Shown in pieces: positions 20,303 through 33,725 of a stretch of DNA of 64,000 nucleotides. Origin of the DNA: Amphiduros pacificus (Eukaryota; Annelida; Polychaeta; Phyllodocida; Hesionidae); the NCBI GenBank assembly GCA_949316495.1, contig OX439003.1, positions 43,178,725-43,242,724 of the forward strand. Direction: 5' to 3'. Position numbers and translations under genes: made by a program. Position 1 is the stretch's first letter. The number at the start of each line of letters is the position of its first letter. A model generated the notes under the pieces. The model was given only the letters and a program-made list of their open reading frames with translations, ran no database searches and had not been told where the DNA came from.

Positions 20303-23300
20303 GTGAGTTCTACCTTTCTTCTCTGTATTATATATTGCACATGCCAGGATAGTTTAAGTTTTTCATATCTAATTTCACTAGTCATATACACATTCACTGC
20401 TTTCCACTACGAGGATGTGGGTTTGAATTCTAGCCTTGTTGCCTTTGTATTAATTGTATTCCCCAATGACAAATCAGTGAGGCAGCACTATATCTGCTAC
20501 AATTAAGTCTCGTCATGATATGACTGAATTGATATTAAAAGTGACGTTGATCCCTACACATATATACACACATGCAAAACACAAATGTAGTTTTCTCTTT
20601 AAAGTCAATTATTGATGCTGCTTGAAAAGCTAAACGTTTATATCTTGACAAAGTGGAAGGTGAGATTTGATACATAAATTAATTGATACGTACATTTGAA
20701 ATCCAGCCCCTCTCATTTGTATATATCATATGTTAATCTTCAACATTGAAATACCTGTTAATTGACCTCTAACAATATTAGCCAATTTAATACATTCTTT
20801 GAGTGTTTTTGGATAACCTTAATAGAAATATGAAGTTTGAGTTTAATAGAATGCTTAGTCCATATATCTTTGAAATCAACCATATTTAAACAGACATTAT
20901 ATGTGTTAAATTTCATTTATCGTCACCATTCATTGCCTGTGAGATATTGGAGATAACGCAAAATGATAAGATTAGAAATAAAATAGCGTGTGATATTTGG
21001 TGGAGTAGTTTTTATAGAAGAGACAAACTTGCATATTGGTACATGGTCAACTTATATGTCCTTAATGGAGAACAACTAGTAATAGGCAATTAGTGTTTGC
21101 TATAGCTGAGTTTGTGTACTCTATACGGAGATTCTCATCAGCTCCAGGGCAGCGATTGTGAATTACAGCCTAATGATCATTAGTTGCAAACAATGACATC
21201 ACTACTCCCTGCACAAGCGTCAAACATAGATAGATTTGTATATGCGATAGGACAGAGAGTAACCTGCTTATTATCGCTCAAGTTCTTATTACATTTGCAG
21301 CTGTTCTTTCTCTTTCTTTGCTCGACTTGTGCATTATTTGAAGCGTAAATCGTATTTTCTGGAGTTGAAATGAGGCGTATTGGGAGTGATACACATGTTT
21401 GTAGTAGCATTGATGATTGCTCTCTGTATAGCATTGAATATTTAGGCATTGCTCTTTGTAGTTATGGAAGTTTTAGCCATTGCTCTCTGTAGTTATTGAA
21501 GTTTGAGCCATTGCCCTCTACAGTGCATTGAAGGTTGAGCCATTTTCAATAGCTCATTGAAGGACGATACATTGCCGTCCATAGTAGATTGTGGAATGAG
21601 ACATTGCTCTTCATTGTGCACTGAGGGATGGGTCAATGCTCTTCAGAGTGCATTGAAGAATGGACCATTGCCTTTCATAGTGCATTGAAGGATGGGTCAT
21701 TGCTCCTTCAGGCATTGAATGTTGAATCTTTCTCTCTATAGCGAATTTATGGATGAGCTTTCTGACGTGCAGTTCTCTCTGTAGTTTATATTGCATATTA
21801 CATGTACCACACATCATCCTAGGCTGAGTCATTGCTATTTATATTGCACTAATGGTTAAGCTATTGACCTCTATATTACACCGAAGGCTGAGCTTTTGCA
21901 CTCTTTAGTTATTAAGCTATTGAGTTATTAAGCTATTGCGTTCTGAAGTGTAGTTTTCTCTAAAATGAGTTTAACAAATTGTATGAACGTGTATGAATTA
22001 GCATTATGAGTCATTGCTCTGTATTGAATGTTTTACACGTATTTACCAGTAGTGACAGTGTAACATATGACATGCACAACAAGTACAGAGTAATATAAAT
22101 GTTATAATGTTACAATAACAATAATGAAACAAATTACAATAATAATTCTTCAATATATTTAGGATAAAAAGAACACGGTTGTGTCGTTGATTACTTTTGT
22201 TAGAAGACAAATTCTCATGGGTAACTCCCATTCTTCATATACCTGGGGATAGGTAAAATTAAACATGGCATTTGAAACTCCCTGATTACCGATTGCAAAC
22301 TCGTTAATAGAATCTCTGGTGAGTTTTGCTTCCCATAACGAGGTTTTATAAGCTGCAGAATGTGCGGAACCTGTCCAGTCAGTATTCTTTATCTGTGGAA
22401 GTAGACCATATCATAGAGCGCTGTATGCGGAGATGGGGCACAGCAATACTTACAATTCTATTTTAAGCCGTCTAGTACCACACATCCAGTTTGTGCCCTT
22501 CATACTTTAGACTGATGCCATACATAGAGGTAGATGTCGGCCCCTGTTTGTGCCCTTCATACAGTAGACTGATGTCATACATAGAGGTAGATGTCGGCCC
22601 CTGTTTGTGCCCTTCATACAGTAGACTGATGTCACACATAGAGGTAGATGTCAGCCCCTGTTTGTGCCTTTCATACAGTAAACTGATGTCATACATAGAG
22701 GTAGATGTCGGCCCCTGTTTGTGCCCTTCATACTGTAGACTGATGCCATACATAGAGGTAGATGTCGGCCCCTGTTTGTGCCTTTCATACAGTAGACTGA
22801 TGTCATACATAGAGGTAGATGTCAGCCCCTGTTTGTGCCCTTCATACAGTAGACTGATGTCATACATAGAGGTAGATGTCGGCCCCTGTTTGTGCCCTTC
22901 ATACAGTAGACTGATGTCACACATAGAGGTAGATGTCGGCCCCTGTTTGTGCCCTTCATACAGTAGACTGATGCCATACATAGAGGTAGATGTCAGCCCC
23001 TGTTTGTGCCTTTCATACAGTAGACTGATGTCATACATAGAGGTAGATGTCGGCCACTGTTTGTGCCCTTCATACGATGACTGATGCCATACATAGAGGT
23101 AGATGTCAGCCCCTGTTTGTGCCTTTCATACAGTAGACTGATGTCATACATAGAGGTAGATGTCGGCCCCTGTTTGTGCCTTTCATACAGTAGACAGATG
23201 TCATCCATAAAGGTAGATGTCAGCCCCTGTTTGTGTCCATACAGTAGACTGATGTCATACATAGAGGTAGATGTCGGCCCCTGTTTGTGCCTTACATACA

Positions 23301-26300
23301 GTAAACTGATGTCATACATAGAGGTAGGTGTCGGCCCCTGTTTGTGCCCTTCATACTGTAGACTGATGTCATACATAGAGGTAGATGTCGGCCCCTGTTT
23401 GTGCCTTACATACAGTAAACTGATGTCATACATAGAGGTAGGTGTCGGCCACTGTTTGTGCCTTTCATACAGTAGACTGATGTCATACATAGAGGTAGAT
23501 GTCGGCCCCTGTTTGTGCCCTTCATACTGTAGACTGATGCCATACATAGAGGTAGATGTCGGCCCCTCTTTGTGCCTTTCATACAGTAGACTGATGTCAT
23601 ACATAGAGGTAGATGTCGGCCCCTCTTTGTGCCTTTCATACAGTAGACTGATGCCATACATAGAGGTAGATGTCGGCCCCTCTTTGTGCCTTTCATACAG
23701 TAGACTGATGTCATACATAGAGGTAGATGTCGGCCCCTGTTTGGTCCATTTCATACAGTAGACTGATGTCATACATAGAGGTAGATGTCAGCCCCTGTTT
23801 GTGTCCTTCATACAGTAGACTGATGTCACACATAGAGGTAGATGTTGGCCCCTGTTTGTGCCCTTCATACAGTAGGCTGATGTCATACATAGAGGTAGAT
23901 GTCAGCCCCTGTTTGTGTCCTTCATACAGTAGACTGATGTCACACATAGAGGTAGATGTCAGCCCCTGTTTGTGCCTTTCATACAGTAGACTGATGCCAT
24001 ACATAGAGGTAGATGTCGGCCCCTGTTTGTGCCTTTCTACAGTAGACTGATGTCATACATAGAGGTAGATGTCGGCCCCTGTTTGTGCCCTTCATACTGT
24101 AGACTGATGCCATACATAGAGGTAGATGTCGGCCCCTGTTTGTGCCTTTCATACAGTAGACTGATGTCATACATAGAGGTAGATGTCGGCCCCTGTTTGT
24201 GTCCATACAGTAGACTGATGTCATACATAGAGGTAGATTAGGGTGTTCCAAAATATCACTTTTTCGTCATAGAGCTAAGCACATTTGGATTCCCATTTCT
24301 ATTGACAACAAAATAAAGTTCTGAAAATAACAACTCTCTACATAGATGGCTTCCTTCTTGGAATTGACCCCGAAAAATAGCTCAAAATACTGAAAATTGC
24401 CAGTTTTCACCGTTTTTGTCATATATTTTAGTCAACCTCTTGAATTCTATTTACATGATAAGACTTTGGAAACTGGACCAGAAAATCAATATTATGTGCA
24501 GCATCAGTCTTAAAGTACCATTTGTCAATTTAGTATTTATTTATTCATATTGAAATATATGAAAAAAAGTACATTAATTGTCATAATCAGTACATGTTCT
24601 AGGTGCTACATGACTAAGATACAATCATGACATCTGTATTGAAATTTGAACAATCTGAACAACCTTTACGAAACTACAAAAAGTCATTCATATTATCCAT
24701 TTGCTGTTTTGTTAAGTTGTGGAATCTAGGAGCTGGCAGTGGTGATTTACAATGAGCAATACGTGATCCCGTCTGTCTGCATTCTTCGCATAGTTCACAT
24801 ACTTTGACAAGTCTTTAAATGACCTTTCTGCACAGTCATTTACCACTTCTAGTCCATCCACTAGATTCTTGAATCTATCATAAGATGGAGCCATGTCATT
24901 TGAGATTTTCTTGTTTTTAGCCCATTGATCCAAACTTGGTGCAACGTGTGCTTGTTTCTGTGTTCAGGCACATGTGGTATTTGTCAGAGGAGATGGTGCC
25001 ACTTGCTCAGCTGTGTGAACAGGGAGCCAGCCCCACTGAGAAAGCAGCCATTGTCACAGCCATGTAGACAGCAGTTAGACCACAGGACTTTCCACCTAGG
25101 AAACCAGAGATGAAAGAACATCTACTTCTAGATAGACAGCCAGGTGACGTTCATCTCAGTGAGTTTGCTGGAGAAAGATCTTGTTTCTGTGTTCAGGCAC
25201 ATGTGGTATTTGTCAGAGGAGATGGTGCCACTTGCTCAGCTGTGTGAACAGGGAACCAGCCCCACTGAGAAAGCAGCCATTGTCACAGCCATGTTGACAG
25301 CAGGTAGACCACAGGACTTTCCACCTAGGAAACCAGAGATGAAAGAACATCTACTTCTAGATAGACAGCCAGGTGACGTTCATCTCAGTGAGTTTGCTGG
25401 AGAAAGATCTTGGCTCATGATTGAACGCTTTGATGTGCAGACTGACTGGATGCAGCTCACTCCCCAGGATTGGAAGGGAGTTCCATCATATGATAGATTC
25501 AAGAATCTAGTGGATGGACTAGAAGTGGTAAATGACTGTGCAGAAAGGTCTATTAAAGACGTGACTGAGTATGTGAACTATGTGAAGAATGCAGACAGAC
25601 GGAATCACGTATTGTTCATTGTAAATCACCACCGCCAGATCCTAGATTTCCACAACTTAACAAAACAGCAAATGGATAATATGGATGACTTTTTTCGTAG
25701 AGGTTTTTCAGTGTGTTCAAATTTGAACCAAATTTCAATACAGATGTTATGATTGTATCTTAGTCATGTAGCACCTAGAACATGTACTGATAATGACTAT
25801 TAATGTACTTTTTTCATATATTTCAATATGAATAAATAAATACTAAATTGACAAATGGTACTTTAAGACTGATGCTGCACATAATATTGATATTCTGGTC
25901 CAGTTTCAAAAGTCTTATCATGTAAATAAAATTCAAGAGGTTGACTAAATTATATGACAAAAAAGGCGAAAACTGGCTATTTTCAGTATTTTGAGCCATT
26001 TTTCGGGGTCAATTCCAAGAAGGAAGCCATCCATGTAGAGAGTTGTAATTTTCAGAATTTTATTTTGTTGTCAATAGGAATGGGAATCCAAATGTGCTTA
26101 GCTCTATGATGAAAAAGTGATATTTTGGAACACCCTAAGGTAGATGTCGGCCCCTGTTTGTGCCTTTCATACAGTAGACTGATGTCATACATAGAGGTAG
26201 ATGTCGGCCCCTGTTTGTGCCCTTCATACTGTAGACTGATTCCATACATAGAGGTAGATGTCAGCCCCTGTTTGTGTCCATACAGTAGACTGATGTCACA

Positions 26301-29041
26301 CATAGAGGTAGATGTCTACCCATGTTTGTGCCCTTCATACAGTAGACTGATGTCATACATAGAGACAGATTTCGGCCCCTGTTTTTGCCCTTCGTTCAAT
26401 ATGCCGTTCTCACTAAACACTGATGTTCCAGCACCTGGTTTTTCACAATTGTCACACTGTGGTATGATAAAGAATCATCATGTCGCACAACGGCAAAATT
26501 GTTAATCTTGATGGTAATAAAAGTCATTCAAACTCATCAAGTATTTTGTGTGCTTTAATTAGATTGCATAAGACAACTTGAAAGGTGGTAGTTTTAATTA
26601 ACTGTAGATAGGAGCATTGTTTCCACTCGAGCTCACATCTTCTCGTTTCAGTTTACAAAGGCTTTAGCAATACTTTCACAATCACGATAGTCTCGTTCAT
26701 ATTAATATCTGGTTGGATAAAAAAACAATGAATGTTTTCAATGTAATATTACCATGAAAAATAAATGCAATTTCACAAAGGTTAATAAAGATAGTTTTGG
26801 TTTACCATCATCTTCTAGCTCCCCCTTTAAAGGTCCCAATGATGATTTATATTCTTGTTTGGAATACTCACATATAGGTTTTTAAGTTAGATTATATCCA
26901 TAATGTCCATAATGACCATTAGATGAAGAATGTATATTCAGTACAACAGAGGGCCATGAAGAGAGGTCCTTGCAGAACACTAAATGTGAGGAAGCACATT
27001 CAATATTTAGATCCAAAGCTAATTATATCAATATCATTTTGTGAATGCCCCAGGGGTGTAGGTTTATATTTTTCGAAATTATGCCTCGAATATCAAATCT
27101 GTAATCATAAATATATTGTGTGTGTTTTTGTGTCAACATTTATTATTCCTCTGATAGTATGAACTGATAAAAATACTGCTCCCTTCATCAGAATTTAAAA
27201 TAGATGGTGAGTTATCTGAATTAATTGTACTTTTGTGGGAACATACACAAAATAAAATGAGAAATGCATGCAGTGTTGAATCATTTTAGTATGCAAATTT
27301 ACTGCGTTGGTCGGATGAATAAATAAGACTTCAAAAGTTGCTGGACTATAATAACCACAACTGAATGATAATGTTTTTATAAAAGGACAATTTCATTTAT
27401 TCAGATTGTTTTGGTCATTTTTAGGAAGTTCGTGTTTGCACCGGTGTGCCGTGGAGTTGCAGCAAAAAGGGCTGGAGATGTCGTAAACAGAAGTGATAGA
27501 GCAAATCAGTATCCTGTAGATAGGTGAGTCTCCAATGTATATAAACTATATATTGTATTGTTAGAGTTGGTTAAACATATGAACTTAAAATACACCCAAA
27601 TCAATATCTGAGTATTTACTACAATGAACATTACCTGTAGGTGTCAACATCTGAATATTCTCCATGCAACCCATTTTTATTTAGAATGGCGCCTGTGTAC
27701 TTTTAAACATTTAATGCAGGTAAAAGGTAAATTTGATTCTTTATTGGAGTTTTTACATGAAGCAGGTTTATAGAATGTCCTATCCAAACTGCTTAGAAAG
27801 AATTATTAGGTTAACTGCTGTTATTGAAGTACTGTGCTCTATTCTGTCTATTATGAATAAAGGCTGCTCCCTTTGACTCGAGTGCAAAGTATAAATCTCT
27901 CATAAAGAAATGGCGGCGTGACATTATCTGTTCTAAATCCGGCCAATTCAGGATTACCAGTGAATTGGTTACATTTATTTTATAGACAGACCCCTTAATT
28001 GAATTGTGCCTGGTCGTGGCCCGTTGTCATGTCGCCCGCTTGAGGGAGCTGCCAATCAGGAAATATTGCCTAATATAGGCGCGCGATAGGCTGACAACAT
28101 GGTTGCCCTTGTCATGTTGATACCGCCCAAAAGTCACAGATTATCGCCCATTAAACAGAGGTCCTAACCAATCATCAGACCTCATACATGAAGTGTAAGG
28201 GCCAGTGATTGAAACAACACTCTCCACCCATTAGGGAAAATATCTCCCTTCCCTAAATGCCCTTCAAACCCAGTGAGTTAATACCTTGCATGATGTACTA
28301 GATCCTGTGAGCCGCTTTATTTCTGCGTGCAAACGGATTGAGGATTACGGAAAACATGATGGCATACGTCGTAAAACATAAAAGATTATTTCAGGTGAAA
28401 TGTCAGTCGTACTTATCACCATTAATAGCATATTTCACAGCAAATGGTGCATACTTTTAGAGATTTGTAAAATTATTCAAAGGTTTTGTTAGATTAATAA
28501 AACGTAAATAGATTTAATGTATCCCTTTTCATGCTATGTCGCTTTGTAATGTAGCTTTCGCCTTTGGGGCTCATTGTTCATGGCTTTTCAACTTTAAAGT
28601 CATTGGATTATCTCGGTCACACCGCTCACTATCATTGTTCATGGCCCATTTTTGCCACATTTGACACCAGATTTAAAAGGTGCAATGGAATTGGAAAGGG
28701 CAAAAAGTGACTGCAAAGAGCAAAGTATCGTAGAAATATCATAATTTAGTTTCCAGAATATGTTGAAAAGTTTTGAGCTCATATTGAGTTTGATTTTGAA
28801 TCAAAAGCTCAGGTCACAGAGTATGATAAGTATTCATGATAAGGTTTAAATAAACAACAAACGATTGACCTAAATATTGCTTATGTATTTTTCCCTTTTC
28901 TGTTGGTTTTGCTGCGACAAAGGCTTATAGATATATTCCGTTTATTTGTAAATTTTTTGCTTCATTTCAATTTATAGAAATATTTTCTCAGTTAAATTAG
29001 GAGCAATGTTGCTGAAAAAAGACCAACAGAGACATCTTGCA

Positions 29042-29130
<89 letters not shown>

Positions 29131-29257
29131 CAAAGTAAAAAGGTAGTTGTATACAGTGTTATGGTGATAAAAGTAATCCAACAAAGTCCGTGGTGACAAA
29201 GAGTTAAAACCTTTTATTGCGACATGTTTCAGTCCTTCAAGGGACTTCTTCAGGCTT

Positions 29258-29350
<93 letters not shown>

Positions 29351-32300
29351 TATGTCAGTATATATATATATATATATATATATACTATGTCAGTATATAT
29401 ATATATACAAGAAAAAACAATACAGTTGTCCTGTCAGTGCATAGAATGCGAGCAGTGTGTTTCAGTGAGCTTGAGATGGGAAAGAGGGTGTCAGAATACC
29501 CTGGGGCCAGGGTGACGCGGTTGTCTATGCTCACACCCCCAGACTACCTGACAACCACCAAATGAGAGCTCCCTCAGATGGTCACGTGTTAACTGAGACG
29601 TCATACTTCCGTTTCTACTCCCCACTCAGCCAAATGCCTCTCTTACTCTGAGCTGCTTTGGAAACTACATGGAAAGCTTAACACCAATGCGTTGCAAACA
29701 TAAAACATTTCAATTGTCATTAGTCAATTACACATGATTTGTCTATATCGTTCGTGCAAGTTCACATCCGCCTGAAAAACTCAGAAAGAGAAAGGTCATT
29801 GTCACAAAAGACTATGGCACCTTGGGGAGCGTTCCCCTCTGACACGTGGATTATGAGTTGGGTTATTAGGTCTGAAAGGCGACAAACAGGTCTGTTCTGC
29901 GGCTGCGCGATTGTGTATTTCCACCCGGCGTGTCACGTGACACCCAGCCTCGGTTTGGACGATATGTGTTCTATGTTTCTTCTACATCCGCTAAGATACG
30001 TGACGGCAAACACGGTGACAGGGATGAAAGCCTGTTATCTCAATCTAATTGTTTACTTTGCCTAAAATACAAAGTTAAACCAACAGGAATTAATGGCATA
30101 TAAGCACATGTTACATATAAGGTGCTTTCCACCTGACAAGAACCTGATTTCTTAAATGCACATTTTGTTTGCTGTGCATGCTTAAACCAACTTCTCAACG
30201 TTTTGTTTGTACCATTTCTTTAAATAAAAGTTAGCTTTAAAATCTTTGTTCAGTATTTTGCGTCTGTATCGTGTTAAATCATGCACATGTGTATCATGCA
30301 CATGCGTACAATATACACAAGTTCAAGACTCATGGAGTACAAAAGGTATTCCATAATACTGTACTGTCATTTGCTGTACTTGAGGACATGAACAGGTTAA
30401 GAGGACTGCACACGTATCATGAGTTCCTTCAAGTTGAACAATGCCATACTACTTTCTTGTATTAAAACTGTGACAAATTGTATTATTATTGTTAGTTGCT
30501 AATATATCCGCTTTAACCTCAAATATAAAATGTGCTGATACAATTTGTCAAAAATGCTGTTGGAATGAGTTGAATTGTCATACTATTTTCATTGCTGTCC
30601 TTTATGAAATTATGCATAAGAAAACAAACCATTTATGATATTTATAAGTTGTATATTTACATATCTATCAAATTAACTCTCCTTTTCTATTTGAAGAGAA
30701 TCTATGATACCAGTCTTAGGAAATGGACCAGTTTATATTTCACAACTTTATCAGCATAAAATATTTCCAGGGTAACCCTAACTTAGTTTCTGAAGACAGT
30801 TTCAGGAACCAAGCCTCTCAATCATTTTCCAGTATATCATATTTATAAATCTATAACTTGTAAATGACAAATATGTCTTTCTTTGTTTGCTTCGACAGAG
30901 AATGAATTTGGAGATAGACAAACTATATGTCCTCGCACGAATCTGTATAGTTATATGATAAGCTACTTTCTTTAACATTTTAAATCATGTCAGTATTTCT
31001 CTTTGATAATCAATAATTTATGATGTTCTAAATATTTCTGTGTTCATGCCTCTGGACTAATGTACAAAATATTGGACTTTAATAAGGTGAAAATGGTAAA
31101 GACTGTTTACCTTAAATCATATTGTTGTAAAACCATATTGTAGATTTAACACGTTTCTCAGCTCAATAATATGGACAATTTAACTGAGATCATTGAATTT
31201 GTCATGTCTGTCACAATAGTTACTTTTCTTCACATCATTGTCATCCATTCACTAGACATTTTTAATTATCTGAATGATTTGCGCATGTCCTAGGAGGCAA
31301 TCATCGTTGCTGCCTGCAGGAGGTGTCTGGAGCCGCCACACTCTCTTACAAGTGACTTCCACATGAGGGGGGTGGTGAGGGGTGGGCGATTCATATGAGC
31401 TCTATCTTGATATAAACAATATGAATCATTTTCAAGAATTTTGTCACAAAACGGATCAGTTGTACTTCAGGAACAAATACAGTGCCAAGCAAGTAATTTA
31501 GTGTGGGTAGATGTTTTTACTTGTGTCCCTTGTCAAACAAATGACTGATTATCTAATGGAAATTGAATTTCCAATTATTGTCATGACCTCAGTTTTTACA
31601 CCTAATTAAGTTTAATTGAAAAGGCTTTCCGTCAGAATCTGAGGCAGTTCAATGCTTGGAAGCCACTTTAATGATCGCAGGACATGTTCTCTCAGAAATA
31701 TCTGTCTCACTGACACATTTTACTTTGTTTTAGCATAGATATTAAGCGTTCATGACACACAATGTTACTAAGAAAACATCCAACACACATCTTATTTCTG
31801 ATGAACATGTGGAACACAATTTATGTTTTTATCGTAAATTAATGATAAGCCAGAATTCGAACCCACAACCTGAGATTCACCACAAGGGAACTTGTGGTAA
31901 TCAGCTTGCGTTCTTACTAACTGTGCCATGTGATTATACATTCAAATGTTGACGATTCAATTGGCCACTGGTCAGGATGACAATCTCATGGGGTAAATGC
32001 TGTATCATTCATGATTATATCCAACACATATGATAGGTACATTTTTGTTTGATAGTCTGTCAAAATATGTATTTCTTGAGGACGCTAAACTTTATGACAT
32101 GTTAGCCATTTTAGCTTTACTTTGTTTAGGAATTGAATCCGTGAAAGAGCAGAAAAAAACTCTCCTGAATTGAATTTAACTATAATCAATAAAAACGACT
32201 TTCACCTAATTATTCAAACAGAGGATGTTTAGATTCTAATTCAAATTTCCTTCAAGGATGTAACATAAAGCAAAAAGTTTCGCACTTTGATATTTATATG

Positions 32301-33635
32301 CTTTGTTTGGCCTTTTATGTAAGGCTGTCTGATAGGTAAGGCTTTACGATAGTTAAGGCTTTCTTATTTTAAGTTAGATTGATAAGTAAGACCGTTCTTA
32401 GGTCAATAGCTGTGCGGGTCAAGATTTTGGCAACCACGCCTTAGTTTTAAGATATAATATCCAGAAATTTTGTTTTTAAATAACTTTAAAATTTCAGAAA
32501 TCAGGAGCAAAAGATCTTATCTGAAGAAATAACATCCCAAAAATATTTAAACCTCTTTGGGTGAATCTATTGACATATATTCTGTTTTAATAATAGAATT
32601 TAAAGAGTTGAGAATGGGGGCAGGTGTCCAAATGTTTTTGTACCATTCCAAGCCTATTCTTTAACATTAATTTTTATTATACTCTCTAATTAAGCAACTA
32701 GCCTACATAAATCAGTTTACTGAAATATTATACACAAATGAATTGAGTCTCAGTTGCTGGTGTAAAAAACATCAATATGAATCACTTATTGGATAAATTT
32801 CTAATTAACTATGATTAGCTTTATCCTTAATTACTTTTAAATCTTTTATCAATTATAATCCTTAAGAAAAGGCATTCAGAAGACACAAGACAAATTCATC
32901 AACAAAATATTGATTCTCTTTTTCAAATGACATAAATCGATGAGATATAAACTAAATAGAACCATTCTCATCACACTGTCATCTTATTCCTGTGATTTTT
33001 ATGGCGTGGTCACGTTATCGGAATGTGGAAACAAAGTATTTTGGAGATGTCTTGTCATGTGACACAAAGGAGATTGTATCGGTGAGCTGATATGGCCATC
33101 CCCGTGTCTGTGAGAAGAACTTCATATGTCCACTCGCAGCGACCTGACCGCGCCGCTAATAGACCTTGAAATGCCCTCGTTAGCGCCGAGGCGTCGTCCA
33201 CTCAGGGCAATTTCCTCGCGCTCGGCGACTTAAACGTAGCCAATGTGGACCACTTGAGCAATGCAAATATCTGCCAGTGAGCTGAGCAACGCCTGGCTCA
33301 ACATGGACCATAACTATATATACAGTAGGCAAGGTATATTGTTATGTGAGTCATGTCTTGGCCAAGGTCACCAAAGGTCATTCTGCTCACTGTCAAGTCA
33401 AGGACTTCTCATAACCGCAGCATATCTATACTTGTTGTCTCAGATATGATGAACACATTATTTTACTCTGACTGATGAGCTGAGAGAAATATTCAATTAT
33501 GAGAAGTGGACATATCTGTTTATATGCTATGTTTTTTAAAGTGATCGTATGTTTTCTTATGTAAATTGGGATCAAAAGAATATCACATAAAGGAAAAATA
33601 CTGGTGTAAAGATCTACTGGTGTAAAGATCTACTG

Positions 33636-33725
<90 letters not shown>

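Larger units (their letters stand above)
24239..26137. mobile_element. Palindromic hAT-like DNA transposon, 1,899 bp
   Basis: The ends are TAGGGTGTTCC and its complement GGAACACCCTA, flanked by the 8-bp duplication aggtagat (24231-24238 and 26138-26145). Inverted arms of about 650 bp (24239-24890 and 25486-26137) are roughly 95% identical by eye over the terminal parts compared. Each arm carries the same coding remnant in opposite orientation ([20 protein letters not shown]), minus strand at 24712-24890 and plus strand near 25486-25670. The centre holds two direct copies of a 229-bp coding segment. The 8-bp duplication and TAGGG ends fit hAT, but the protein remnant is not a hAT transposase region I recognise. 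Probably non-autonomous. Confidence 0.88.
20303..27424 (+). other. Elevenin intron 1 (7.1 kb)
   Basis: Phase-2 intron between the two cysteines of the peptide. It contains a SINE copy (about 20390-20575), a degenerate 31-33-bp repeat (about 21415-21730), the 57-bp satellite and the palindromic transposon inside it. The stretch 26396-27424 shows nothing recognisable before the ttttaggaag acceptor. Confidence 0.85.

Noticed and set aside
22472-24251. Long overlapping open frames on both strands (19-residue repeats) as a repetitive protein gene
   Set aside because: The 57-bp unit is divisible by three, so several frames on both strands remain open by construction. The array is intronic and has no signal peptide or splice-supported flanks.
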